From positions 43,096,708 to 43,160,707 of the forward strand of contig RSEF01000003.1 in assembly GCA_003993805.1 (NCBI GenBank): a stretch of 64,000 nt of DNA, given 5' to 3'. This DNA comes from Himantopus leucocephalus. Its lineage: Eukaryota; Chordata; Aves; Charadriiformes; Recurvirostridae. Shown here one piece after another: positions 28,166 through 42,101 of this stretch (positions are counted from its first letter, which is position 1; every line of letters starts with the position of its first letter). The notes beneath the pieces are model-generated. The model was not told the DNA's origin and ran no database searches. It was given only the letters and a program-made list of their open reading frames with translations. Made by a program: the position numbers and the translations under genes.

Positions 28166-31100
28166 TAAGGTTTAAACTTCACTCATTAGTTAGTCCCAAA
28201 AACTTATAAATACATAACTATTTGAAAAATACTATTTAAAGTAGGCAAAGCTTGCTCTGATTTTAACTCAAAAAAAAAAACCCCAAAAAACAACAAAGAA
28301 ACCATGCTTATGACATGACAGAATAATTCAGCCTATTGGAAATAAATCAATAGCAACAAAAAAGCAAGAAAGATCAGGACTCGCAAGGTTGGTTATTGTC
28401 AGAGAAATTTTCCAACTTCAACACTGAGCTCAGACTTATATAATCAATTTTCTTTTAGCAAAATTAGCTGCTGTTGCACAAAGCAGATGGTTAAACCAGT
28501 GGAACTGGTTTAACCTTGTACTAGCTGAGATCTATGCATCTCAAGTGAAAGAAGCTTTTCTACAATGTGTTGATGTTTTTGTACCTTCCAATTTTTCTTC
28601 AATGCACAGTAATTCAGCTAGAGCAGTCAATATGCAAAGTACTAACTAATATTAAATCTCTTGATCTAGATCTCTCTTATTCCTCCAGTACAATTCCTAT
28701 AGCTGGGCATACAAATTTGGCTAAGGTTCTACAATCCTCCCTGCAAAAAAGTGTTTCAAGATCCAAATTGTCTCAACATTTGAGGTTGTTTTACCTCTTC
28801 CTGTTTTGAACTGCTCCAGACAGAAAGGCAGTTTCATTGTTCTCACGCTGTCCTCACCTAGCATAAATAAGAAGGATCATTTTCTTATAAATAATTAGAA
28901 GATCACAAATACCTACTGTCTAACTGCCTTCTGCATGGAAAAAAGTGAAGAAAACAAAGGAATTCACTAGACATTTACAAGGGGAACGCTCTTAGCTGGA
29001 AGTGAATTCACTATACATATTTACATCAACAGAGAGCTACAACAGGAATGCTGTCAGCTGGAAGCTAGGACCAGATCCAGCCACTCTGCACTTCCATTTG
29101 AAAAGTGCAGAAGGCATTAGGATAGGAAAAGAGACTCTGGCCTTGTGATAGCATGTTGTGTCTGTAAAAATACTTCGGCTAGTTTACTCCGGGGACTCTC
29201 TGGAGGTTTACGAGTGTCCAAGCCTGCCAAACTGCACAGCCTTCACAGACCTATCACAATCACAGTTAGACCAGAACCCTCACTTCCCTTCAGGACCACA
29301 GTATTCCTTCACACCATTAGTTGCTGGTTTTAGTCGGGCAAAATTCCTCTTAGCTTCTATCAGAGTTTTACCAACATGAAGACTGAACAATTTTGGTCTT
29401 CAAAAATAAAGAGATAAGAAGGTAATGCACTAACTGAATCAACCAGCTTCATGAGATGGATTTTAAACTTTACCTAGGAGTTTCTCCAAGTTACTTCCTG
29501 TACGTCACTTGTATGGCTTTGTGGTGGGGTGGTTTAAAAATAACCAAAAAAACTAAGCTGCATGTACAACATTTTGATATCTTTAGCTTTCCAAATTTCT
29601 CCAGGAGCACTAATTCCATCCCACTACACACTGCCTTTTATCTATGTTTGCAAAGAGGTCTGGCTTTATATGTTCTCACTCCTCAACTGACCAAGTCAGT
29701 GCTATCAAAGCCTAAGTGGCTTCCAAGTCATAGCTTATACAAATGATGAACTAGAATGCCCTTCTGTTATTGTTTTAAAAAGCTCCTGCCTCTGACGCAT
29801 TCAGTATCCCCAACACCAGTACAGGTGGATTCTTTGAACTCATCTGAAATGGAAAGACATGAACAACGATTTAGCGTTTAGCAAAAATGAAGGAGTTTAG
29901 GCTTAGGGAAATACGTATTTTTCTATCGGTAACAGACCTGTTTGAGGACCTTCCCCTCCTATCCCAGTGCTTCTATAGCATCCTTTGTTAGAGGTCTCAA
30001 TCCTTAACTCCTAACCTAAAACTGCAAATGACTATACATGTTCTTTCTCCTTTCAGCACTTGGGCTCTGGGTATCAGCTTTCTAGGTAATGGGAAGAAAG
30101 AGTGGTCTCTTCTTAATTGCTGTAGATGCTTTCTACCCATGTTGGGACAAGCTATTAAATACTAATTAAATACCAAGTTCAAGATGAAAGAAAATTAAAA
30201 CTGCACATCTATTAAAAGAAATAATTATTCTCTAATTTAAATAGAGCTCCTCAATAGTGCTCAGGAACATATAATAAAACCCATGTATGGGTAGGTGTAA
30301 TTGGATGCAGTTGCCTTAGGAACAGATGTTCAGCATATAAAGCAAGAAGCCTGCTTAAAAGGCAAACTCAAAGACTTAAGCCTGGTGGGTGAAACCTGGC
30401 TTGACTGAAGTTACTGACAAAAGTGCCATGGGCTTGGAGTCAGGGATTCATCCCAACAGCTTTTCTAATTCTCTCATATTTGCAATATTATTACACCTGC
30501 AGAGCTGAATATTTTACTGTGAGCCAGAAGTGCTTTGCTGGATGTGCATTTCCCAGTTTCCTTTGTGCAATAAGTTCATCAAGAAACAAAAAGTATCTAG
30601 GGAGTCATAAGAGAGTCTAGAGATTCTGGTAATATTCCCACTTCCAATGTATTCTCATTTTGTAGACAAGAGATATTGTGCTTTCAGAGAAGTGCTATTG
30701 TAGGACGTAAAAGAATTTGACACGCAGAAAGAAAACACTCTCTCGTATATAAGTGTCATTTTAAAGTAATATTAATAGCAATGATTCCTATAAAAATGCC
30801 ACGCAAAAATCTTTTCATTTTCTGAGTTTTCCAGAAAAAAAATACAGAACACCTAATATTGTTTGCCAGAACAACTTCCGGTGAGATTCACCTTCTACTA
30901 CGCACGTGCCAGAAACAGAAAGTCCAAGGTATTGCTCCCAGTACAAGATTCAGGAAATGTTTCTTGTCCATGCATTTCTCTACAAAGAATATACTTATTC
31001 ATGCTTCTATGATTGCCCATTTTTGTTTCCATTTGAAGAAATATTATAAAAAACAAAACTACTTCTCATCCTGCATGAAGTCAGAACACATATACAGCCC

Positions 31101-33006
31101 TCTACTTCTTGACATCACTATTTGCAAAAGACAAAGATTTTCCTACAGATATTGAACTACACATTACTAAGGTGTAAAGTTTGAAATAGCAAAGGATACT
31201 ATATTTTCTGTCTTTGAAACAAGAAAAGCAAATAAAGAAGCTGCTTATTAAATAATTCTTCCCAAAGACTGGGAAGTAATTTTATGAGCAAGAACCAGAG
31301 GTTAAATTCTACACTGCCGCCTCTAAAAGGATCATCATAAGTCTTACAAGCCAACTGATGAAATGCAGTGATTTAAGACGTCTTTGTGCACTTTTCATAT
31401 GTTCTCCTGGGATAACCTGGCAAGCTGGAGAAACCATCCAGGAGTCAGACAGCTACCTGAAATCCTTGAAGCCATGCATACAGTAGTTCTATTCCTCCAT
31501 GTTAATCTAGTCTTTATTCCAACTTGTATATTTTCCCAGACTGAAAAAGAGAATCTTTTTCAAAAGGGCTTTACTCCCTATATACTGGGAGAAAGTTCAT
31601 GTGGCTGGATTCAGGAGTCCCACAATAGACATACAATACTAATTAAATGTGGGCTTACGTTCATTTTCAAGTCAAGACCCACCTGTCGTTCCCATGACTA
31701 TAGAGACATCTTAAATTGGTTTTGAACTCCTGAATGCGCCATAATTTGCCTTGTTGGGGCATAACCTCTGGATTGCATGAAATCTGAGCTCCCAAATTCA
31801 GGTCCACAGAATTACACTTGTAATGTATGTAAGAAATAGCTGAAATATAAGACCTGAACAACAGAGGCCTCTAGTCACAACACATGGTGTAGAAGTGTCA
31901 GGAAGCTGAATCTGTAGAAAAAAAAGCTCTTTTCCCACTCCTCTTGCTCAACTTGAAAGTGATCCAAACTCCTAACTTTGATTGTAGACATTTTCCATGG
32001 CTCTACTGCCTTTTAGGGTTTTGTTTCTTGCTTGCCTTTTCCTACTTTTACATTATTTTGTAATTTCGTCTCTTTAACTAGCCTCTGAAAATCAAACCTA
32101 AAACATATTTCTTTACATTATAAATGTCTTGTTTCTGAAAGGAAGAATGATCCACAACTGAGAAGTTACCAGGCCAGTGAGACACTGTAAAACTAAATGC
32201 CATACAGCAAAAAATAATTTCAGCAAAAGTACAAGGAACAATATGTTTTCTGTTATTAATTTCTGTTCCATGGAAAGTGCTATCCAAAAACATAAGCAGC
32301 AGCTAGTGTCTAAGCTGAAAAATTAAACATGATTACCATAAGACTATTACCATGTTAGTTAGCCTGAACAAATACTAGTATAAATGGCTGCATATTTTAT
32401 GAAATCAGTCTCAAAGCTTTCCAAAGACATTGCATAAAGCGAGCAGGAGAGCCAACAGAATCATAAAGCCATGAAGATGTATTTCCTGTTTCACAGTGCA
32501 AACACTGCACGGTTCATGTTAATCCTGGCACTGTATTTCAGCTAGGGCAAAAATTTGCAAGCATATAATCCCTACTGAAGACCTGATAAACAGCATTGTG
32601 TGGATATCAGTACTGTTTGAAAAAGGAAAGCCAACTCCGAGCTTTCAGGACGTGACCATGAAGACACCATCATCATCCTCACACAAGCATGACATCTCTG
32701 AAGGGGCAGGTCCTCAGTTCACTTCCCACCTGAGCACAAGCCTGTGCTCTGTTCACACAATTGCATGGATCTGGCAAAGCCAAAGCAAGATACCCTGGAT
32801 GAGGTAGAGTCCCAAGACTGCCACAAGGCTCACAAACGGCACAACTGCCAGCAAGTTTGAGTCAAATGACTTGGCCTGCTGTCCATACAGGGACAGTGGA
32901 CAACAAGCTCAACTTTCATGCTACTTTGGTACCTCAGCTGGTGTGCAGAAGAGATAGTGAGGAAAAGCATCAAATCTGTGCTATTTCCAATGTAAAAGTC
33001 AAGGGG

Positions 33007-33021
33007 AAAAAAAAAAAAAAA
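33007..33021 (+). repeat. A homopolymer (15 A)
   Basis: Fifteen As after 'aagggg'. It inflates an open frame around it (32857-33354) that has no other gene-like property. Confidence 0.9.
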
Positions 33022-35180
33022 GAGATAAAACCCTTGGGTTGTCACTACCAGATCAGCTCTACCACCTATCATTTATATTGCAGTGGGATTGGTAGGACTT
33101 TGCACCACTGTTCAAAACCGAAAATCTGGTTGCTCTCTTCAGGCATATATGGCCCCTTTTCACAAACTATTGCAAAGGGGGCAGTTACGGCAAAGCAAAA
33201 AGAATATTTAAATGCAAGATCAAGCCCTTATTATTTTGCTATCAGCCAGTTACACTCCCTTGTCCCGGAGAAGCTCAAAGTTTCGAATTTCCTTGCCTCG
33301 TATGACTGGCTTGCTGAGTTAATATATCCTCTTGGCTATGTGATGTCATCCTGATTTGTCTAAAGGTTAGGCCACCTAAATTCCTACACTACTGGAATAG
33401 CTCTTCTCAGAAAAAAAGCCCAATTCTTACGTTGGCCAGAAACAAAGTGACAATAAGCAAAATAAGGCATATCTGGTACAAAAATGAACCTCACGAGGCC
33501 CTCAAGTTCAAGAGAAAAATAGAGGTGTCTGAAACCACTTAGATGCACATTGTTATAACGGGAGCTGGCTGAGTGTAGCACAAGCTTGCCAAAGTTTAAA
33601 AAAAATGAAATCAGGGAATACCACCCCTGCATCCCTCCTATCTATGGCATTTTTCATGGAGTGGTTCATAAAGTAAGTAGTTCTCTACAGCCTTCTGTGC
33701 AATCACAACATCTTTCTTTCTTCCACAGATGTGCTGAGGAATGAAATACCATGTGCCGAGTGAAGATAATCAGAGAATTAAAAATGCTCAGGGAAGCAGG
33801 TTCTACAAGAAGATATATTGCATGAAGGCTAGCTATTCCCTAGGTAGGAACCATGATCTGCAGATAAATTTCTTTCTCCAAACATAAATGCTCACTGTAT
33901 TACTGTTCTCAGAGAAATTATCACTCACTAGCAATAGTGGAAAGTCTTTTGGAAGCTTCAGCTTCCAAAACAAAGAGAGGGACGGAACTACACCCTCAGA
34001 TACTCCACAAAGGGCACTTTGCCAAAGGGCTAAAGTTGCCTTTATGTAACTTTTCTATCCTTCTCTTTATCCTGAGGCTTATTTGATGTCAAGTAAATGG
34101 CAGCAATTATAAGCAGCTTCTGATTTACACTAGGAATATGAAACACGAACAACTCATTACATTGAAGACAGATTAGGGCACAAAAACACACCTTGAAGAC
34201 AGCCCTGATATGAGCCAGAGTCTGGTAAAATTAGCTATTAGGCTAATGAGCATCGCTGGTGATGCACTAAGCAATTTCAAGAGGGACAAACATCTGTGAC
34301 CAAGAGTCTTTGTCCTTTTGTGGCTTTATGTGTCAGTAACACTCCAGTTACACAACAGTATCTGATATTACGGTAGACCAGCACAGACTTTGCAGCCAGA
34401 TTACAATGCCATTATCTTATGCAATGAATTGCTTTTATTAAACAAATCATTGATTTAAGTTGCAAATATACACCACAGTACACTCCAGAACTATTACGGA
34501 AATTCACCCCGATGAAGGAAGGTTCTCCAATAAAGATAGTTCTAAAAGTAAGCATTTGTTCATAATTCTTGATAGTCTCCAAATTCTTATATTACAAATT
34601 AGCTTGCTCCTCATTATTCCGTATCACTATAGAGTAGTTTGTGTTTTTAGCAGCAATCCATTCTTATGGATTCAACACACTGATTAGTGAACACGTTCAC
34701 ATTTCTATTTGAAAAAAATACAGTTCACCAATGAAAGAAGTCTCAAATGCCAGATAACACTCTTCTTCAAAACTGCTAACATGGGCGCTGACTTTACAAA
34801 GACATACAATTAGCTTTAGTAGTAGGTTTTCACAATGGAGACTTCAGTGGTATATTCTGCCAAAATAACAGCATTCAATGATAATATTTGTTAAGGGTAT
34901 AAAATGAATGCTGGAAGTCAACAGACCCCTAATTGCTGTCCCATGGACTGTTTTGCATAAATGACATACTGTAGATGACATGTAATTAAAGCTGCACTGA
35001 AAAAAAAAGTTGAAAGCAACCAATTAATTTGTTTAAACAGCAAACAAACAAAAAAAGAGAGGCCATTTTGTAGGTGGTAATTTTTAATTTCTTCACCATG
35101 AAAACTAGATACAAAATATAAAATATTTATCCAGCTGCCTAGTTAAAAGTGGTAGTTACTTAACACTACACAGTTAAAAT

Positions 35181-35264
35181 TGTTTAGTAAACAAGTTACT
35201 CAATGTTCAGTAGACATGTACAATTTACTAAATATTTACTAAACAATTCAAAATGTTTAGTAAA
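35181..35264. repeat. Cluster of TGTTTAGTAAA motifs with an 11-bp hairpin
   Basis: TGTTTAGTAAA occurs at 35181-35191. The inverted form TTTACTAAACA at 35235-35245 and the direct form at 35254-35264 form an 11-base perfect stem with an 8-base loop. A partial inverted copy ('tttacta') lies near 35224 and a diverged one ('tgttcagtaga') near 35204. The cluster is AT-rich. It may be the remnant of a small inverted-repeat transposon or simple local duplication. No target-site duplication was seen. Confidence 0.7.
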
Positions 35265-38200
35265 CCAGTTCAAATTACAATTTGCTTGGCTTGCCAGCAA
35301 GCAATTTCAAACTTAAAATTTTGACTAATGAAGCTCTATATTGTAACAGGAACCAGTTTTCTACATAGCATTGGCCAAAAAATATTTTTCTTACCACCTG
35401 CCAAAAGCCAAAGACCCTTCATGTCTCTTCTCCATTGGAATAATCTTGAAAAAGAGACTTCTGAAAGGCTGACTATATTTCAACCTCCCTTTTTTATGTG
35501 GTATCTTTGCAGCTGTTCAGTATTCACCACCTGTACTGCTCTACCCTGTCTCACGTGGCCAGATTGTGCTACTCCATACTCACTCTCAGTTGCAAGACCA
35601 CCCAAAGAGTTAAAGCCCACGGGGGCTTTTCCACAGGTTCCCTTTGCAAGGAGCAATGTCTCCTGTAATATTCTGGGATATCCACTGCAGGCTTATGATC
35701 AGGTCTCTGAAATATTTTAAGAGGCTGTCTCTGGGAACAGTTCTTCTCAGTGACAACGAGTACTATAGATACAGGGAAATGGCTTTAGGAGGCTTTGTGT
35801 GAGCTGTCATGTGCATATAAATCGGTAATATCCCTGGTTTGCGTACAATCATGTGTAGGTTTAGCTTGCTGCAGCAGCTATCACTGACATTTGAAACAAC
35901 AACACTATAGTACTTTTACATCTACAATGCAGTTCATTACCATTGCTTTCTTTCACCTGTAGGAGTTACTACGTTTTCTCAGCTTTTCTCGCTGGCGTAA
36001 CAATCAGTTGTGTTAGTATTGCCAATGAAGAGCATTAGAAAAAAATGAATCAGGCCTCAGACACCATAAGCCTGGCTTAAAACAAGGAGATAAAGCACAT
36101 ATTTTTCACTTGTCTTCTAAGCTTCTGGGGGGAGTTGACCTATAGATTGACCCAGGGGCAGCTATCCAAGTTTCTCTCCCAGAGCAAGACATCTGGAGTT
36201 TACTCCATGTTTTCACCTGAAAGCATAATCATTTGACCTCAGGAACAGCAACGGGAACGATACCACCAAGTCTTGCATTAGTTAAAAGAGCATTACATTT
36301 AGTATTTATGTATTGGAAAACAAGTAATCAGTTTTAAATGACTCACTTACAGCTTGCCCAAAATACTCTTCAACTTCTGCCTTTGAACTTCTAGAGATTC
36401 CTGTATATCACCTCAAAAAATAAGTTAAATTCTCGGTCAGATGGAAATATGCAAAAACAGTATTTGCACAAATTTCAAGCGTTAATATTTTTATCCAGAT
36501 TCATATCCCCACTGGATTTGCTTTTAGCGAGTGTGAAAGTTACAGCGTTCAATTGCACGTGAAAAGCAGATCACAAGGAGGAACATTGGGGATCAGCTGG
36601 AAACACTGGTCTTTAGCTGTATAACTGATACTCCAATATTTATAAGGGTGCAATGCTCATACTTTTGATTAGCTAAAACCAAAACTAAACAACTACCTTG
36701 AAAGGCTATCAAAATTCGGTAACCGGGGTATTTTCATACACAGACAATTACGCTTTCCGAGCAATGTTCAGGACATTTGTAAGCCAATGTGTTCCAATAT
36801 GTTACTTATATTGGTGATAGCACTTAAATTCCATGTCCAGGTCAAGACCTACTGTGCTACATGCTGGATGAGTACTACATTGAAATTCTGAGCATTAAAA
36901 CTGTATGGTTGATTTTGTTATTGTTGAAATAACTATGAAGAAACATTAAAAATAGGAAACTAATATTTAAAGTAGCAGGGAGGAGCAGGGCCAGAGAACT
37001 TCAGTTACTGGACACAATCTTTCCCTTTCACCTGAACAGCAGCATGCCACTTAAAAGTTGTCACTGGAACGACCTGGAATTCTTCACAAGGTCAAAGTCT
37101 CATAGAAATGTATGTTCACAAGCAATGAACCACAGACTGCAGTCAACTCCTACTAAATAGAACTGAGAGGAGTTAAAAATACTCACTATTCTCTTAATAT
37201 TCTTTCTGCAGGTAGAGTAACATCTGTAAGCACACAAAGAAGGTAAGTGAATAAAAGTGGGAGACCGGGTGATCTCTTGGGCATCTAAAAGGAGGGAGGG
37301 ACCCATATAATCCTGATTAATCTGTAACAAGTCTGTATTTAGGAACACATGCTAAGGATATTTGAAAGTCCCTGCTTTAGAAGAAAGAACCTAATCTTAA
37401 ACAAGGAATAGAAGCGGGTTATCTGTAGGAAGAGGCAAAGACTGCAAAATAGGGATAGCTGGCTCAAGCCCACATGAATGTATTTAAAATACTAATCACA
37501 TAATGACAGACTGTGATATTGAATCACCACAAAATAGACCTAGTTAATGTGGAGAAAAATGAATGTTTGGCAAAGGTGCTAGCTGTGAACATTTCAGGTG
37601 GAAACAAGCACCCTGCCAATTGCTATAATAATTAAAATACACAAGTCTTCCATACAGATCAGCAAGACAGTTCAAGAGTTCAGTGACACCTGTATTTCTC
37701 AAGTACAGAAAAGCTCCTAGGGACTATACTTCTAAAAAATATTTAGAAACCTAATTCCTACTGATAATAGCACAAAACCGAAACTTAAAATATGGCTGTT
37801 CACCTCTAAACTTGTCTCTGCTATTAAAATGAAGTCACAGGCTTTTAGAGGCAGAAATCATGGTAATTTACCTAACCTTCATGGAAGAGAACGGTATTGC
37901 TAATACAGCCCTAACAATGGTTTGATCTCCATACAACAAAAAGGCTGTCACTGGGACCCACAAGTTTTGTAGTGTTTTGTTGTGGGGGGTTTTTTTAAAT
38001 TAAATTCTTTGATCCTTATGTGTTAATTAAAAAAATTTAGAAGTCAATTAACATACCTCTTGTTGCTAACTAGCATTTCACAAATATTGAGCTCTGTTAT
38101 TGATGTAGCTGCATCAGAGTATGATTCTACAATCTGACTGCATCTTACATGTGTTTCTTCCCCTCTGCCTTTGCATTTCAGAAATCAAATCAGATGCTGC

Positions 38201-41200
38201 AAAATAGTCCCTATGGGACAAATATGAATATTTGATTTAGACTGGAGAGCAGTTATTCACATAATTAGTTACCCTGAAAATCAATAGCGAGAATTTCAGA
38301 AAAATAAGAACTGCCAGATTGGATCAGGACACACTCCTATCCTCTTTCTGAAGGCGGGCAAATGCTATGGAGGAAAGTGCAAGAAACCCTCAGCAAGAAG
38401 ACCCCTCCCAGCCTAAGAGGGGATAATATGAATTCTGAATAATGAAGTCTGATATTATCTCCAATATTTTTCCCAACCTATTACAATTCTAGATCTTGTC
38501 ACTGCTATCAATAACAAGCCCTTGAATTCTTGATTTCAAAAACAAATTACATGTTTTCTTAAAAATTATTTCTTTTTCTACCAGTTTTTAATTGATGGCT
38601 TTTCAGCTTCATTTACTGTCCACCTGTTTCTCTCTTATGACACAATAAGAAGAAAAACTTTCTATCTGCCTGAGCAATATGTGCCAGTACTTTCCGTACT
38701 TCTGTTTCAACCTCTTTAAGGTAAACAGCCAAACCTCTTGAGACTTTTTATAGATTGTCTGTACTCCTTCTCCTTACTCATCTCAGAGCCTCCTGTAATC
38801 TTTTTTTGAGAGGAGATAACCAATATTACACAGTGTTTCACTAGGCTGTACCACTAAATTCCTGAAGGCATCATAACACAGAAGTATGTTACATTATTCC
38901 AGTTCCTAAAATCTGGTTTGCAAGTGCAGTCAAACAGCAGAGGTCTTCCCTGAGCTGTGTACGGACCCAAACTATTCCCTCTCATCAGCTGATGTAATGA
39001 TGTGAAATTTTGCAGTTAATATTAGCATCTTCAGGAAACACGAGGCTTCTATTTGTTATAACAAAATGCCACTTGCTGACACTTGGGCTATTCACTTGGC
39101 TGGGTCAGGTGTCCCTAGAGTAATGAGTCCTTTCTCGTTCTGTCCAATCCACATCAGTTTGTGTCTTCAGCAGATTTTCACTTCTTCCTCCCATCTTTCT
39201 ATCTAATTTATAAGTATATTAAAAACTGGAGTTGGTACATAACCTTGAGGTATCCCAGTATGTTTTAAATGGTCAGTTTTTTACCACAACAAAACTAGTC
39301 TCCAAGCAGGTTTTGGGATCACAGCACAGCACAGAGAGATAATCTCTGATTATCTCTGGTAGTTTCCCTCATGGAGTTTTGTTAAAAAAAATAGCAAAAG
39401 CTTTCTGAATGTCTCAAACAATTTTACACATACCTACATATATATACACACACATACAGTCTAAATAAAGTATGAGAGGAACACACTTCAGTGTGAAAAA
39501 AAAAAAGAATCTGGCCCTACAGGTGATTAAGTTGCAACAAAAAGAATGTCACTGAGAGAGAGAGACCAAATCTAGATCAGACTAGATTATGGACTTATTT
39601 TCTGGAGAGTAGGTCCGTTATTAATGCACTCATAATTATACTTGTTGTGCCAACAACACCTAAAGCATGCACAATAAGATGACAAAAAGTACCCAGGGTG
39701 CAATTTGAACTTAATAAAAATAGTTTGTTCACAGTTCTTGGGCCAATTAAACCTTCTTAAGTGGAAAGTCACAAGGAAAGTCCATATCCCCAAACTGGAC
39801 ATAAGCCCAGCTTGAAGGAGTATTCAAAGAGGTTTCAAAGTAGTTGTTACAAACTTAACTTCCCACTTTTGATGATCTACTCCATTTACACGCATTCCGC
39901 CAGCTATTGAGCTGATGCAGATCAACACAGCTCTGCTTCAGCCATGCCATATTATGCCAGCTAGAGATGGGTCTTTTATTCTGCGTATTGTTCTACATTC
40001 CTAGCAACTCAGATTTTAAATTGGCAGTGACTTCACGTAACCTATTATTTTTAGACATACATTTATGAAACTCAGACACTTTGTATATTTATCCCCCACC
40101 ACTACAACTCAAGTATGTCATTTTGTTATTCAAAACGACTTACGAGAGAAAATATAACTAGAATAGCAGGCTTAGGCTTGCAATTAACTTTTTTAGACAC
40201 AGTTACAAATTTCAACAAATAGGTTATAATTGAGGAGTCAGCATGACCTTTATTATTTCAGAAGGTTCAGCCATAGCAGCTCAGTGCAACTTCAGCTGGA
40301 CTATTAGTCACTGTCAGATGGAAGCACTAACATCCAACTCAGTCTGGCATCAGCGTATGATCTGATCCTGAAAACTGACCTGAATAAGCTTTACGCTCAA
40401 GAACGGTCCCGATCCATGCAATGGAATTGCTCTTAGAGAAATCCCATGCTCCCTGTGAGTAAAGTAGCAAATATCAGATATTTCTGTCATAATCATAATC
40501 AAGAAAAATAACAGGCTCTTAGAGAAAAAGTCTTAGAATATTTATCACTAAAGTCCTATTACCATGCAATCAGAAGTGGCTCTTCCCTGCGGAAAAAATG
40601 AACTAGTACCGTGTACCATGCTTTCTTATATCATTCTCTTCCATTATTAAGCACACTGCCACACAGATAATCCACAAGTAAACATTTCAGAATGTTTACA
40701 CTTAATACTTAGGAAAGTACAACATGAAAACAATCACTTTATCAGAACCAGTCTTCCCAGCAAAGCAATGATTTCTGTTACAGCAGAATCCTTTTCACAA
40801 CAAAAACCCCCATGATGTTACAAACGGTATTAAAATAACCAAAATATTTTTATCACTTCAGGTAAATTATTCTTAGAACTTGTTAATTCATGCAATTGCC
40901 ACCGTGGTGATGAAAGACAGACAAGAAATAGGGCATTACACATAAAAATACTAGTTGATCTATCACAATCACTCAAGGCAATCGCTTCTTTGTAAATACT
41001 TATGTGGAGGAATACAGCTATGTCTCTCTTTATATTGATATCCCAGGAAGTTTCTTTCTCAAGTGCAGGCATATGGAAGACACAGCTCCACTTGACACAG
41101 AAAAAGGCTTAACATTCACATCAAGTGCTGACAGACCCCTAAAACAATGGAAAGATGCACTCATAACGTATTACTTGTGAAAACAGTATGAGCATGAATG

Positions 41201-41556
41201 CGCTGAGGCCTTTTACACAGCTGTCACAAACGCGGTAATCAGCATCACTAAGTGCGCCTGCAACATTAAGACAAATATTTGACCTATTTTCTTAGCAGAA
41301 TTTAGCTGCCGCGATTCTTAGCGCTACTCTCCTGCGAGCCAGCAACCGCCTATGGACTAACGCAACGCGGGCACAGAATTCTCCGCGGGGAGCGAGAGCG
41401 CTTCCACGGGGCGAGTTTTTTCCCACGGGTAAAGCGATCAGCCCCTGGCAGCCTCACTCACCCGCCGGCTCCGGGCCGCGGTGGCCCCCACGCACAGCCC
41501 CGGCGCTCGCCCCCCTCCTCGCTGCCCCCCAACTCCCGGCCGCGCCGGGGACTCAC

Positions 41557-41786
41557 GTTTGTAGCTGGCGGCCCAGGGCTGGTAGCCGTAGTAGCCGGTG
41601 ATGCGGAGGATCCTCTCCTCGATGGAGGTGAGCCCCACGGAAGCGCTGGTGAGGTCCTCCACGGAGCGCGACCACTTCAAGTCTTCTTTGATGGCCTCGT
41701 CCACCACCAGGTACTTCAGCTGCCGCAGCTGCGGGCTGATGTCGGACAGCCGCCGGGGGCTGACATCGGGGGAGCGCCGCATGCCG
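41557..41786 (-). CDS. Coding exon 2 of the same unidentified gene (residues 18-94)
   Basis: The exon starts after a C-rich tract ending in CCCCCAG (AG at 41788-41787) and ends at 41557 before donor GTGAGT (41556-41551). It completes Leu18, continues as Gly19-Met20, and carries 94 complete residues in total plus one base (phase 1 end). Residues 21-36 are rich in Arg, Ser and Pro, with SP pairs at 23-24, 27-28 and 35-36 and an R-R-L-S motif at 29-32. These are plausible phosphorylation sites. Residues 37-62 are charged and look helical (QLRQLKYLVVDEAIKEDLKW, then SRSVEDL). Residues 70-94 include IEERILRITGYYGYQPW. Nothing looks like a membrane segment, so this is probably a cytosolic N-terminal region. 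The complex amino-acid mix inside a CpG island, the clean splice sites and the matched phase make it very likely real. Met20 (41782) is an alternative start. I could not name the family. Confidence 0.85.
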
Positions 41787-42101
41787 CTGGGGGCCGGGAG
41801 AGGGGCGTCAGCGGGGACGGGGGTGTATGGCGGGGGGGGGGGGGGGGGGGAGGGCGCGGCTGGCAGCGCCGCCGCGGGGTCCGCCGCCCTCCGCCGGCCC
41901 GGGGCGAAGTTGGCGGCGGGACCTCCGCCGGCGGCTGAGCGGGTCCGGCGCCCGCTCCGCAAACTTTCCTCGCCGCCCTCCGACTCCCCCGGGGGCGGGC
42001 GGCGCCGCCGGCTGAGGTGGGGTGAGGTGAGGTGAGGTGTCCCCATCCCCATCCCCGTCCCCGTCCCTCCCCAGCCCGCCCGGCCCCGCAGCGGTACTCA
42101 C
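41787..42101 (-). other. Intron 1, a 315-base GC-rich mini-intron
   Basis: It runs from donor GTGAGT (42101-42096) to acceptor AG (41788-41787). It contains tandem GGTGA-like and CCATCC/CCGTCC repeats (about 42016-42067) and a G homopolymer at 41832-41850, which reads as C on the transcribed strand about 45 bases before the acceptor. The reading frame of exon 2 stays open back through the intron to an ATG at 42052-42050. An intron-retained or alternatively started product with a Pro/Ala/Arg-rich N-terminus is therefore formally possible. Its amino-acid composition looks like translated GC-rich non-coding DNA, so I favour splicing. Confidence 0.68.
41832..41850 (+). repeat. G homopolymer (19 G)
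   Basis: A run of 19 Gs lies within intron 1, followed by AGGG. On the transcribed minus strand it is a C-run upstream of the exon-2 acceptor. Runs of this length are prone to length error and to G-quadruplex formation. Confidence 0.95.

Larger units (their letters stand above)
28166..41299. other. Non-coding stretch up to the CpG island, probable intron 2
   Basis: Lies directly downstream of the exon-2 donor on the minus strand. It is AT-rich with simple repeats and the TGTTTAGTAAA hairpin cluster near 35.2 kb. The longest frame (32857-33354, 165 residues) spans a 15-A run and lacks family features. No exon continuing from the phase-1 donor could be recognised. Confidence 0.55.

Noticed and set aside
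32857..33354. 165-residue plus-strand open frame, the longest outside the CpG island
   Set aside because: It reads through a 15-A run as a Lys stretch, and the flanking parts show no protein-like features or known motif.
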